Of a DNA stretch of 64,000 nt, positions 51,670 through 60,541 are shown piece after piece. The position numbers were made by a program, and so were the translations under genes. The first letter of the stretch is position 1; each line of letters begins with the position of its first letter. Source of the stretch: Hydrotalea sandarakina (GTDB lineage: Bacteria > Bacteroidota > Bacteroidia > Chitinophagales > Chitinophagaceae); the NCBI RefSeq assembly GCF_003254115.1, contig NZ_QKZV01000003.1, forward strand, positions 1-64,000, in the 5' to 3' direction. The notes below the pieces were generated by a model. It was not told where the DNA came from, did no database searches, and saw nothing but the letters and a program-made list of their open reading frames with translations.

Positions 51670-53736
51670 CTAAAGCTGTAATTGACAACCTATATAGAAG
51701 TTACGTAATGGAGCAGGATTATAATAGCGGCCACCAGCTGCATTAATATCATTTCCCAGGCTATATTGCTGATTTAGTAGATTATCTGCTCCTACAAATG
51801 CATTCAATTGCCATTTTCCCCATTGAAAGTTCTTGCCCATTTTCAGTTGTAAATTTTGATAGCTATTAGCAAATACTGAGTTGGCATCATTTAAAGGAAT
51901 TGCACTTGTTGCAAATAGCATGATATGCAAATAGTATGCATTGCGGGTATGCACATCAATTCTGCCGCTAAAATTATTTTTGGGCACACCTGTTACGCCA
52001 TTTCCAGAATAATCGGTATTGCCTTGTTTGTAATTATAAAAGTGATATGGTTGATAGCTATAGCTTCCCCAAACAGACAATTTTTTTATTAGCTTAAAAG
52101 GCTGTTGCAAAATTTTATAATGAGCAGTTACCTCAACTCCCTTTTCCATGGCCCCCCCGGCATTGACAAAATATTGCTGACCCTGTGCATTAATACGCAT
52201 CACTATGGCATTTTGCAATTGAAACCGATAGGCTGCCACGTCAAACTGCAATGCATTATTGAGTAGGCTACCTTTAAATCCTGTTTCTAAGTTCCAGCCA
52301 TATTCAGGTTTCAATTCGGAATGAAAAATTCTGTCCTGCGGAAAAAACTCGGCCAAAGTGGGTGGCGAAAAACCTTTAGCGGCAATACCGTACCAAGTTA
52401 TAGAGCTATTAATTGCATAACTTACCGAAAAACGCGGTGTTATTACTTGTTGGCTTTGTGTTCGCAAGTCGTGCAACATAGTAGTATCAGTTAATCTGCG
52501 ATAACTGAGTAACTGATTATTATAACTGAGTCCGGCACTAAAAATTAATTTGTACAATTTGATTTGTAATTGAGAAAAGAGATACCACTGATTAGCAAAT
52601 AAGTTATCTTTAAATTGAACTGGTCCTGCAACACCATTTAAGTTGTAATAATCATCAATTCGGGAATGATTATAAAGCCATTCTCCCCCATTGATCCAAG
52701 TTACATTGAATTGTTTTTTTTGCAAACGATAAATAAATTGTTCGGATAAACCGGTATTGGTTTCATCTCTATTTTCATATTTAGTTAAAAACGGATTGGT
52801 AATGGCATTGTGATTTAACATAACAGTGGCCTCATTAGAAAATGCAGAACTGATTTTCCATGTATGATGCACTCCCACCAAACCTGTTTTATCATATATA
52901 GCAGATTTTTGTTGTACAGCACCGGGAATATTACCCGATGGTGGTCTTGCAGAAGTAGGATTTTTAAGCATTTCAGCCAATGTTAAACCTCCCGGCGTTT
53001 GGTAATACATATTGGTATAATAGGCTAAAACATCAAAGGTTTGCGAATTTGTTTGCCATTTTCCTACCCAATTATAAGTATCCCTTCTAACGGCACTCTG
53101 TTGACGATAACTGTTTGATTGTAAATGGCTTTGCTGTAAGGTTGATGCAAATTGTTTGCTTTGATAGGTGTAACCTGTGTTTTCAGCCATCAAACCATAT
53201 GAGCCTGCTGTGATACCTGCTGTTACATGATGTTGTGCCTCATTACTAAAATTAGGTAGTGAATTCATTAATAATACACCGCCTGTTCCTGCCCCATAAA
53301 CACTGGAAGAAGGGCCTTTGATAATTTCCATGCTATTAATCTGGCTAACATCAATTAAATTCAAATAGGTATTTCCACCACCATCGGTAATGGGAATATT
53401 ATTCCAATAAACTTTTACATTTCGTACACCAAAAGGTGAACGAAGTGTACTTCCCCTAATGGAAAGACGATAACTACCGGGAGAACGTTCTTCCATTCTT
53501 ACCCCGGCTACTGAGTTAATGGCAGGCAGTAAACTGGTAGGCGCAGTTTTTTCTATATCCGAATGATTAATAATTGCAACAGCAGCAGGTGCCTCTTTCC
53601 ATTTATTATTCAGCATAAATGCATGTACCGTTACATCGGCCAATGTATCATTACCAAAATCAATCCGGTTATTTGCTGTTTGTGCACTAACTTGTTGAAT
53701 AAATAATATGCCGATTATTAATACTAAATATTTCAT
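51670..53736 (-). CDS. TonB-dependent outer-membrane receptor
   Basis: 688 residues from the ATG that begins the signal peptide (MKYLVLIIGILFIQQVSAQ). The plug domain (about 40-160) has TSLLPAINSVAGVRMEERSP, LSIRGSTLRSPFGVRNVKV and EIIKGPSSSVYGAGTGGVLL. A 22-strand-like barrel follows with FSPPTLAEFFP and PEYGWNLETGF, and the protein ends in LQL. There is no carboxypeptidase-like front domain and no SusD partner, so iron-chelate or cobalamin uptake is more likely than glycan uptake. Confidence 0.88.
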   Translation of the reverse strand: MKYLVLIIGILFIQQVSAQTANNRIDFGNDTLADVTVHAFMLNNKWKEAPAAVAIINHSDIEKTAPTSLLPAINSVAGVRMEERSPGSYRLSIRGSTLRSPFGVRNVKVYWNNIPITDGGGNTYLNLIDVSQINSMEIIKGPSSSVYGAGTGGVLLMNSLPNFSNEAQHHVTAGITAGSYGLMAENTGYTYQSKQFASTLQQSHLQSNSYRQQSAVRRDTYNWVGKWQTNSQTFDVLAYYTNMYYQTPGGLTLAEMLKNPTSARPPSGNIPGAVQQKSAIYDKTGLVGVHHTWKISSAFSNEATVMLNHNAITNPFLTKYENRDETNTGLSEQFIYRLQKKQFNVTWINGGEWLYNHSRIDDYYNLNGVAGPVQFKDNLFANQWYLFSQLQIKLYKLIFSAGLSYNNQLLSYRRLTDTTMLHDLRTQSQQVITPRFSVSYAINSSITWYGIAAKGFSPPTLAEFFPQDRIFHSELKPEYGWNLETGFKGSLLNNALQFDVAAYRFQLQNAIVMRINAQGQQYFVNAGGAMEKGVEVTAHYKILQQPFKLIKKLSVWGSYSYQPYHFYNYKQGNTDYSGNGVTGVPKNNFSGRIDVHTRNAYYLHIMLFATSAIPLNDANSVFANSYQNLQLKMGKNFQWGKWQLNAFVGADNLLNQQYSLGNDINAAGGRYYNPAPLRNFYIGCQLQL

Positions 53737-53831
53737 TATTAGCATCCACTATTAAAACGCCTGTAATTACAGGTATAAAATTATGCCATTTAACTTGCCT
53801 TTACCGTTGTTAACTCAATAATTAATTGAGC

Positions 53832-53860
53832 AAAAAAAATCCCGAAAAACTTCGGGATTT
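53832..53860 (-). terminator. Terminator of pdhB
   Basis: AAATCCCGAA and TTCGGGATTT pair around a 4-base loop, with a long T-tract on the minus strand about 20 bases past the pdhB stop. Confidence 0.8.
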
Positions 53861-53880
53861 TATATTAAAAATAATTGCAC

Positions 53881-54867
53881 TTATTTTTTCATATACATCA
53901 CTTCCTTAGCTAACTTAACGGTACGCTCAACATCAGGAATGGCTAAAGCGGCTAAGTTAGGCGCGTAGTGCATAGGTGCATCAGCACTTGTAATTCTGCG
54001 TATGGGTGCATCTAAATAGTCGAAACCCTCTTTTTGAATACGATATGAAATTTCAGAACTTACGGAAGCAAATGGCCATTGCTCTTCTACAATTAATAAA
54101 CGATTGGTTTTCTTAACACTTTCTAAAATGGTTTGCCAATCTAAAGGGCGAATGGTTCTAAGGTCAATTACTTCGGCACTTACCCCTTCTTTTTCCAGTT
54201 CAGCAGCAGCACCTAAAGCAACTTTCATCATTTTATTAAAAGAAACGATGGTAATATCCTTACCTGATTTTTTGATATCGGCTTTTCCAATGGGAATATA
54301 ATATTCTTCATCAGGAACTTCACATTTATCACCGTACATTACCTCACTTTCCATGAACACTACCGGATCTTCTTCATAACGTATGGCTTGTTTCAACAAA
54401 CCCTTTGCATCATAACCATTAGAAGGAGAGATTACTTTGATCCCGGGAATATTGGCATAATAACTTTCAAAAGCAGTTGAGTGTTGCGCACCTAATTGAC
54501 CGGCACTACCGTTAGGCCCTCTGAATACAATGGGACAGGAAATTTGTCCCCCACTCATGGCTAACATTTTTGAGGCGGTATTCAAAATTTGGTCTAAAGC
54601 CAAAACAGCAAAATTCCAAGTCATAAACTCAACAATCGGTCTTAATCCGTTTTGAGCAGCTCCAACGGCAACGCCTGCAAAACCCAATTCCGTAATGGGT
54701 GTATCTATGACACGCTTAGCACCAAATTCTGCTAACATACCCTGGCTAACTTTGTAAGCACCATTATATTCAGCTACTTCTTCACCCATTAAAAACACTC
54801 TTTCATCTCTTCTCATTTCTTCTTGCATGGCCTCTCTTAGTGCCTCTCTAAAAGCTATTGATCGCAT
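53881..54867 (-). CDS. pdhB: Pyruvate dehydrogenase E1 component, beta subunit
   Basis: 328 residues. With the alpha subunit it decarboxylates pyruvate and passes the acetyl group to E2. Motifs are REALREAMQEEMRRDERVFL, MGEEVAEYNGAYKVSQGM, RVIDTPITELGFAGVAVGAA, PIVFRGPNGSAGQLGAQHS, VVFMESEVMYG and EVIDLRTIRPLDW. The alpha-subunit gene is not adjacent, so the complex genes are split. A branched-chain 2-oxoacid dehydrogenase role cannot be fully excluded. Confidence 0.9.
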   Translation of the reverse strand: MRSIAFREALREAMQEEMRRDERVFLMGEEVAEYNGAYKVSQGMLAEFGAKRVIDTPITELGFAGVAVGAAQNGLRPIVEFMTWNFAVLALDQILNTASKMLAMSGGQISCPIVFRGPNGSAGQLGAQHSTAFESYYANIPGIKVISPSNGYDAKGLLKQAIRYEEDPVVFMESEVMYGDKCEVPDEEYYIPIGKADIKKSGKDITIVSFNKMMKVALGAAAELEKEGVSAEVIDLRTIRPLDWQTILESVKKTNRLLIVEEQWPFASVSSEISYRIQKEGFDYLDAPIRRITSADAPMHYAPNLAALAIPDVERTVKLAKEVMYMKK

Positions 54868-54948
54868 AAAATTATCGGTTAGTGAAAATTGAGTAGCAAA
54901 AATAGAAGATTATCGGGTATAAAACCAAAAACAGGCTATTTCATCCAT

Positions 54949-54979
54949 AAAAAAGCCCTTTGAAAAGTTTTCAAAGGGC
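54949..54979 (-). terminator. Terminator of the TonB receptor gene
   Basis: GCCCTTTGAAAA and TTTTCAAAGGGC pair around a single base and are followed by six T on the minus strand. The hairpin is also T-flanked on the plus strand. Confidence 0.8.
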
Positions 54980-55005
54980 CATTTTTTAAAAAATTAAGTT
55001 AGGTA

Positions 55006-57879
55006 TTAAAAAACATTATAACCGTAACTGATGTAATACAATCCGCCAATTTGGGCATTACCAAAGCCATTGGTATAGTAATGGTTCAACAAATTGGTTC
55101 CACCAATTTTAATCATTGATTTAGTTGCAGGTAATTTAAATGTAATTACCCCATCAATAGTTGAAAAAGAGGGAACGGTACCGGTACCGAAAGTACCTTC
55201 ATAATAAAAGCTGTCTTGATAATGGTACATTAAACTAAAGCCCAAGCGGTTGTTCAACAAAAATCCGGAATTGCTGAAGCCAATGTTTGTTCTGATTTTT
55301 GGAGTATTAAAATAAGATACAAAACCGGAAGGAAGGCTGCCAATTTGATCGGAATACAAATTAGCATTCAAAGAGAAGTTCCTGGGCAATAAATATTGCA
55401 CAGAGGCACCCCAACCATTTGTAGAAACATTACCCGGTGTATTTACGGAAATACTGTAAATGGTACGTGTTGCTGCGGCATTACCTGAACTTCCATTTGG
55501 ATTTAAGCCTAACAAACCTAAAGGTGAACCATTTTGAGATTGTACTACCGTTACACTACCCAAAAAGTCTTTGTAAGAAGCCCAATATGCATAAACATCA
55601 ATTAATAATTTTTGTGCTATTAAGCCTTTGTATCCTACTTCAAATGAATTAGAAGATTCCGGCTTAAATTTTCCGAAATTTTGAACCTGCAATAATCCAG
55701 GATTGGGTGTACCGGCTTGAACTGATGCACCAAAGGCTTGCACGCTTGCCAAGGTATAAGAAGGATTATTATTGAAGTTATAATAATTACGCAATTGTGG
55801 CAAACCGCCCATTAAGCGCGTACCTCCACTTACTAACAAATTGATCCATTGGTTTTGCGTAGATGGGAAACGATAAGCGGTTTGATAAGAGAAACGGAGA
55901 TTATGATTTTTGGCCAGTTTTACAACTGCAGAAAAACGAGGTGTGAATTTTCCATCGAAATTGCTGTTTTTATCATAACGTCCGGAAGCTGTTAATTTTA
56001 ATACATCATTGAACAATTGTTGTGACAGCTGAGCATATGCGCCTACTTCATTAATATATATTTTGCCTGCTGTATCAGCAAATAAAGTTCCTTGAGAATT
56101 TAAAGCATATTGTTTCCAGTTTCCACCCACTAACAAATCTGTTTTAGTTTTTTCCAAACCTAATGCATGAGTTAAATTGTACTGTCCTTCAACCATATAC
56201 AATGCTGTTCTATCCACAAACAAAGCGCCGCCTTTGGAAATAGGAGTTTGTACAATTTTTTGGAATAATGGATTATTATAAATAGCACCGGTGGGCCTAC
56301 CAGAAGCGGCATCAGTTGCTGCACGGGCATACATTTGTGCAGCAGCGTCACTTAAAGCAGCTCCGCCTAAAGCAACCGGCAATCTTGACTTAATATAATT
56401 CTGAGTGTATTGTGAAAACCATCCTGTTGGTCCGCCACTGGGTAACAATGCTTCATTGAATAAACGAGCAGCAATGGTTGAGTTGTAAGAATCACCGGCA
56501 TTTTCTTGTGTTGTGTATGCTCTTAAAAACCAATTTTTATTCCTCATTTCAATTTTATATTGCCCCATTTTCAGATTCTTTAAAGCATATCTGTCTGAAC
56601 CTGTATAAACGGTACTACCGGTACCCCAGTTACCCTCGGCAATTAAATCGGTGCGGCTGTTAATCTTATAAACTGCCTGACCTGAAATTTTAAAATTGTA
56701 GGTAGTAGGCGCAATTACATATTTTTCATCGAACCCTGTACGAGAAACATTTTGATTAGGCGGTATGGTAGATACGATATTGTTAATAACGGAACTTGGT
56801 ACTCCTTGTGCAATGAAAGCTTGTCCAACTTGTTGTGCTAAAGTGTTAAAAGTAATACCACCTGCATTTACTAAATTGGTTTCATCACCATAAACGTTTA
56901 CACCATCATAAGCGGGGTCCGAATCGCGAGTACCCGGAATAACCTGACCGTTAGGTGTACCTGTGGTACGGGAATAATCGCGTTTATCGTTTGCCACCCA
57001 ATCTTGCGCTTGAACATATTGAGATGCGATTTTGAAAGCGAATTTGTCAGAAACTTTTTTAGCCCAGCGCATACTCCAATCATAATAAGGTGCAGCATTG
57101 CGTTGGTAATTATCAACATGGTTTACTCCTTGCTTAATTTGAAAACTTAAACCCTGGTATTTAAAAGGATCTTTACTGTTGATTAATACAGTACCATTCA
57201 TTCCCCCCGGACCATACAAAGCTGAAGATGCCCCCGGTAGCAATTCAATGCTTTCTACGTCTAACTCTGTTAAACCAATTACCCCACCTACCGGGAAGTT
57301 TAAACCGGGTGCCTGGTTATCCATTCCATCTACAATTTGGTTTAAACGCAAATTACCATTCACATTAAAACCACGGGTACCCACTGATTTAAATGTTAAA
57401 CTGGAAGCTACCACATCAACACCATTTAAATTGCCTATAATATCATAGTAGCTGGAAGCCGGTGCCTGACGAATAGTTGATGCACCTACTCTTTCAATAG
57501 TTACAGGTGATTCTATAATTTTTTCAGGAACACGTGAAGCGGCAACAACCACTTCTTCACCTAAAGCATAATGAGGTTGAATACTTGTTTCGATAGGTGA
57601 GCCTGTGAAATTTACTTCTTTTGTGGTATAACCAACAGAAGAAATAACAAGTGTGAATGGAGGTTTTTGCGAGGTGGTAAATTTAAAATACCCTCTTTCA
57701 TCGGTGTAAGCACCACTGGTACCTCCTTTAATAGTTACAGAAACAGAAGATACAGTTTCATTATTGTTGGCATTTTTAATAACCCCACTTACAACAGTAG
57801 GTTCCTGGCCAATAGATAGCTGTGGAAAAATTATCCAACATACCAAACATAATGAAAGCACCAATTGTAATTTTCTCAT
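55006..57879 (-). CDS. TonB-dependent receptor with carboxypeptidase-like domain
   Basis: 957 residues from MRKLQLVLSLCLVCWIIFP (signal peptide). A CarboxypepD-like domain (about 25-105, VVSGVIKNANNNETVSSVSV, TDERGYFKFTTSQKPPFTLV) precedes the plug (ESPVTIERVGASTIRQAPAS, GTRGFNVNGNLRLNQIVDGM, VESIELLPGASSALYGPGGM). A large barrel ends YYISYGYNVF with terminal phenylalanine. No SusD gene follows, so it is not a standard glycan-uptake pair. Substrate unknown. A further upstream start would lack a signal peptide. Confidence 0.9.
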   Translation of the reverse strand: MRKLQLVLSLCLVCWIIFPQLSIGQEPTVVSGVIKNANNNETVSSVSVTIKGGTSGAYTDERGYFKFTTSQKPPFTLVISSVGYTTKEVNFTGSPIETSIQPHYALGEEVVVAASRVPEKIIESPVTIERVGASTIRQAPASSYYDIIGNLNGVDVVASSLTFKSVGTRGFNVNGNLRLNQIVDGMDNQAPGLNFPVGGVIGLTELDVESIELLPGASSALYGPGGMNGTVLINSKDPFKYQGLSFQIKQGVNHVDNYQRNAAPYYDWSMRWAKKVSDKFAFKIASQYVQAQDWVANDKRDYSRTTGTPNGQVIPGTRDSDPAYDGVNVYGDETNLVNAGGITFNTLAQQVGQAFIAQGVPSSVINNIVSTIPPNQNVSRTGFDEKYVIAPTTYNFKISGQAVYKINSRTDLIAEGNWGTGSTVYTGSDRYALKNLKMGQYKIEMRNKNWFLRAYTTQENAGDSYNSTIAARLFNEALLPSGGPTGWFSQYTQNYIKSRLPVALGGAALSDAAAQMYARAATDAASGRPTGAIYNNPLFQKIVQTPISKGGALFVDRTALYMVEGQYNLTHALGLEKTKTDLLVGGNWKQYALNSQGTLFADTAGKIYINEVGAYAQLSQQLFNDVLKLTASGRYDKNSNFDGKFTPRFSAVVKLAKNHNLRFSYQTAYRFPSTQNQWINLLVSGGTRLMGGLPQLRNYYNFNNNPSYTLASVQAFGASVQAGTPNPGLLQVQNFGKFKPESSNSFEVGYKGLIAQKLLIDVYAYWASYKDFLGSVTVVQSQNGSPLGLLGLNPNGSSGNAAATRTIYSISVNTPGNVSTNGWGASVQYLLPRNFSLNANLYSDQIGSLPSGFVSYFNTPKIRTNIGFSNSGFLLNNRLGFSLMYHYQDSFYYEGTFGTGTVPSFSTIDGVITFKLPATKSMIKIGGTNLLNHYYTNGFGNAQIGGLYYISYGYNVF

Positions 57880-58015
57880 ATGGCAGATTTTGTTTTTAGC
57901 AATATAAAAAAATGTTGGCTGAATAAAAAAATTATTAAAAAAATAATTGTAAAAAAAATTGAGAATTAAACACATCGCAAAAAATTAAATGTACAGATTT
58001 TTAAATAGCACCCTG

Positions 58016-58023
58016 TATTTTTG
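58016..58023 (+). promoter_or_regulatory. -7 box before purC
   Basis: TATTTTTG is an exact TAnnTTTG match, 4 bases before the ATG. Confidence 0.4.
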
Positions 58024-58027
58024 AGGT

Positions 58028-58963
58028 ATGGCAGCAACATATCAATTCCCAAAACAAACAAATTTTTATAAAGGCAAGGTAAGAGATGTTTACACCATTG
58101 CAGATAATACACTGGTTATGATAGCCAGTAACCGTATTTCTGCATTCGATGTAATTTTACCGAAACCCATCCCTTTCAAAGGACAAGTATTAAACCAAAT
58201 TGCGGCACATATGCTGCATGCTACACAAGATATTTGCAAAAATTGGTTGTTGGCTGTGCCTGCACCAAATGTAAGCATTGGAAAAAAATGTACCCCGTTT
58301 AAAATTGAAATGGTTGTTAGAGGAAACTTAACCGGCCATGCTTGGCGTACGTATCAATCGGGCAAAAGAAGTTTGTGTGGTATACCTTTACCCGAGGGCA
58401 TGAAAGAAAATGATTTTTTCCCTTCCCCCATTATTACACCCAGCACTAAAGCAGCAGAAGGTCATGATGAAGATATTTCTAAAGAAGCTATTATAGCTCA
58501 AGGCTTAGCAACTGAGCAAGAGTGGCAGCAATTAGAAAAATTGACTTTAGCATTGTTTGCAAGAGGTAAAGAATTAGCTGCTAAACAAGGCTTAATATTA
58601 GTTGATACCAAATACGAGTTTGGGAAAATTGGTAATGAAATTTATTTAATGGATGAAATTCATACACCGGACAGCTCACGTTACTTTTATGCCGATGGGT
58701 TTGAAGAAAGGCAACAAAAAGGTGAAAAACAAAAACAACTAAGTAAAGAGTTTGTAAGAGAATGGTTAATTGCTAACCATTTTATGGGTAAAGCGGGAGA
58801 AGTAGTTCCCGAAATGAGTGAAGAATGGATTACCACTATACAAAATCGTTATATTGAGTTATATGAAAAATTGATTGGTGCTAAATTTAAACCTGAACCA
58901 CTTTCAGAAGCTGAAACTTTTGAAAAAATTGTGGCTGCATTAAAAGAAATTGGCGTTTATTAA
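58028..58963 (+). CDS. purC: SAICAR synthase
   Basis: 311 residues. It joins aspartate to CAIR in purine synthesis, using ATP. Motifs are [75 protein letters not shown] and [20 protein letters not shown]. The length fits the longer eukaryote/Bacteroidota form. It is convergent with trhO, with adjacent stop codons in one inverted repeat. Confidence 0.94.
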   Translation: MAATYQFPKQTNFYKGKVRDVYTIADNTLVMIASNRISAFDVILPKPIPFKGQVLNQIAAHMLHATQDICKNWLLAVPAPNVSIGKKCTPFKIEMVVRGNLTGHAWRTYQSGKRSLCGIPLPEGMKENDFFPSPIITPSTKAAEGHDEDISKEAIIAQGLATEQEWQQLEKLTLALFARGKELAAKQGLILVDTKYEFGKIGNEIYLMDEIHTPDSSRYFYADGFEERQQKGEKQKQLSKEFVREWLIANHFMGKAGEVVPEMSEEWITTIQNRYIELYEKLIGAKFKPEPLSEAETFEKIVAALKEIGVY

Positions 58964-58972
58964 CTAAACGCC
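58952..58972. terminator. Inverted repeat shared by two convergent stop codons
   Basis: GGCGTTTA and TAAACGCC pair around a 5-base loop. The plus arm codes for the last residues of PurC and the minus arm for the last of TrhO, and both stops lie within it. It may act as a bidirectional terminator, although no long T-tract follows. Confidence 0.4.
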
Positions 58973-60010
58973 ATTTATTTCGTCAAGACGTGGCCGTAAG
59001 CGCGCCTTAGATTTATGGAAAATATTTTGACCTTTGTTTATTCCTTTTCGTAATTGTTTTTGACGTTCAAGCGGCAAGTTCAAAGTATCTGCACATTCTT
59101 TGCTGCAACATCCATTGTAAGCTTTGGCACAATCTTCACATTGTATAAACAACAAATGACAACCATTATTCTTACAATTGGTATGTGTATCGCATGGCTT
59201 ACCACATTGATGGCAACGTGCAATAACATCATCGGTAATTCTTTCACCCAAACGATTATCGAATACAAAGTTCTTGCCTTTAAAATAACTTTCTAAACCA
59301 AGCTGTTTCGCCTGCCTGGCATAATTAATAATTCCCCCTTCTAAATGATACACATTTTTAAAACCTTTGTGTAACATGTAAGCACTAGCCTTTTCGCAAC
59401 GAATACCACCGGTGCAGTACATGATGATATTTTTATCTTCATTTCCTTTCATCATTTCTACGGCCATGGGAAGTTGCTCACGAAAAGTATCAGAAGGAAT
59501 TTCAATTGCTTTTACAAAATGACCTACTTCATACTCATAGTGATTACGCATGTCAATTACTATCGTATTCGGATCTTCCAGTAATTTATTCATGGTAATG
59601 GCATCAACATATTTACCCTTTTTATACATATTGAAAGAGGGATCGTTAATACCATCTGCCACAATTTTTTCACGCACTTTAACTTTCAATACCCAAAAGC
59701 TTTTGCCATCATCATCAACCGCAATATTTATGCGCAAACCATTTAAGGCAGGAATACTGTATAAAAAGTTTTTCATGGCCTCAAAATTTGACTCGGGTAC
59801 ACTTGCTTGTGCATTAATACCCTCTTTAGCCAAATAAATCCGGCCAAATACTTTCAAAGCATGCAAATTTTTGTACAAATAATCGCGGAAAGCAGGAGGA
59901 TTTTCAATTTCAAAATACTGATAAAAACTTACGGTAATACGTTTTTCAGTTTCTTGCATGAGGCGTTGCTTTAACTCCTCATTGTTAATACGGTTGTGTA
60001 ACAATGCCAT
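58964..60010 (-). CDS. trhO: Rhodanese-type tRNA uridine 5-hydroxylase TrhO
   Basis: 348 residues (UPF0176/YceA family). It hydroxylates U34 of certain tRNAs in an oxygen-dependent way. An N-terminal acylphosphatase-like part ([38 protein letters not shown]) precedes the rhodanese domain with catalytic cysteine 199 in [19 protein letters not shown]. The C-terminus is cysteine-rich (about 264-308, [20 protein letters not shown]), as in many family members. Confidence 0.9.
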   Translation of the reverse strand: MALLHNRINNEELKQRLMQETEKRITVSFYQYFEIENPPAFRDYLYKNLHALKVFGRIYLAKEGINAQASVPESNFEAMKNFLYSIPALNGLRINIAVDDDGKSFWVLKVKVREKIVADGINDPSFNMYKKGKYVDAITMNKLLEDPNTIVIDMRNHYEYEVGHFVKAIEIPSDTFREQLPMAVEMMKGNEDKNIIMYCTGGIRCEKASAYMLHKGFKNVYHLEGGIINYARQAKQLGLESYFKGKNFVFDNRLGERITDDVIARCHQCGKPCDTHTNCKNNGCHLLFIQCEDCAKAYNGCCSKECADTLNLPLERQKQLRKGINKGQNIFHKSKARLRPRLDEINGV

Positions 60011-60172
60011 AGTAAAATTACATTTCAGACTTTTTATTGCTTTTCGGCAACAAAAGTTCCATTAACAATATGGACCCACTTGCAGGGTGGGCAAAATATC
60101 GGCGCAAAAGTATCAATTTTAAACAATCAATACCGTAAAATTTGTACTTTATATGCTGGAAACATGGAAAGT

Positions 60173-60520
60173 TTAAATCTTCCGAATTAAACTACCTGTT
60201 AAAGCGGCCATTCCGGCAACAATACCACCTACCAATGCTGTTACCAAAATTATAGCTATAGAGGAACCATGAAGTGGTAATATTTCGGCTACTTTTTTCG
60301 ACAAAATATGGTTATTTGCCGCATCAATCAAAAATGCCCAGATTCCCCACAATAAAAACAATGCAATAAATGCAGCCAAAAAAGCCTTATAAGGTTTTTG
60401 ATGAATAGCCAAAGCTACTACGAATGCACATATAGCAAAGGTGTACCAAGGAAATGCTGCATATAAGCTAAAAGCAAAACTTAAAAGTGCTGTTATTAAG
60501 ATAGATATTACAAATTTCAT
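60173..60520 (-). CDS. Small hydrophobic membrane protein
   Basis: 115 residues with about four hydrophobic segments (FVISILITALLSFAFSLYAA, WYTFAICAFVVALAI, AFLAAFIALFLLWGIWAFLI, AIILVTALVGGIVAGMAALT). I know no family name. The ATG was chosen over a TTG two codons earlier. It lies 21 bases past the penicillin-acylase-family gene on the same strand and is likely co-transcribed with it. Confidence 0.6.
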   Translation of the reverse strand: MKFVISILITALLSFAFSLYAAFPWYTFAICAFVVALAIHQKPYKAFLAAFIALFLLWGIWAFLIDAANNHILSKKVAEILPLHGSSIAIILVTALVGGIVAGMAALTGSLIRKI

Positions 60521-60541
60521 ATTCAATTATTTTTATTTTAG

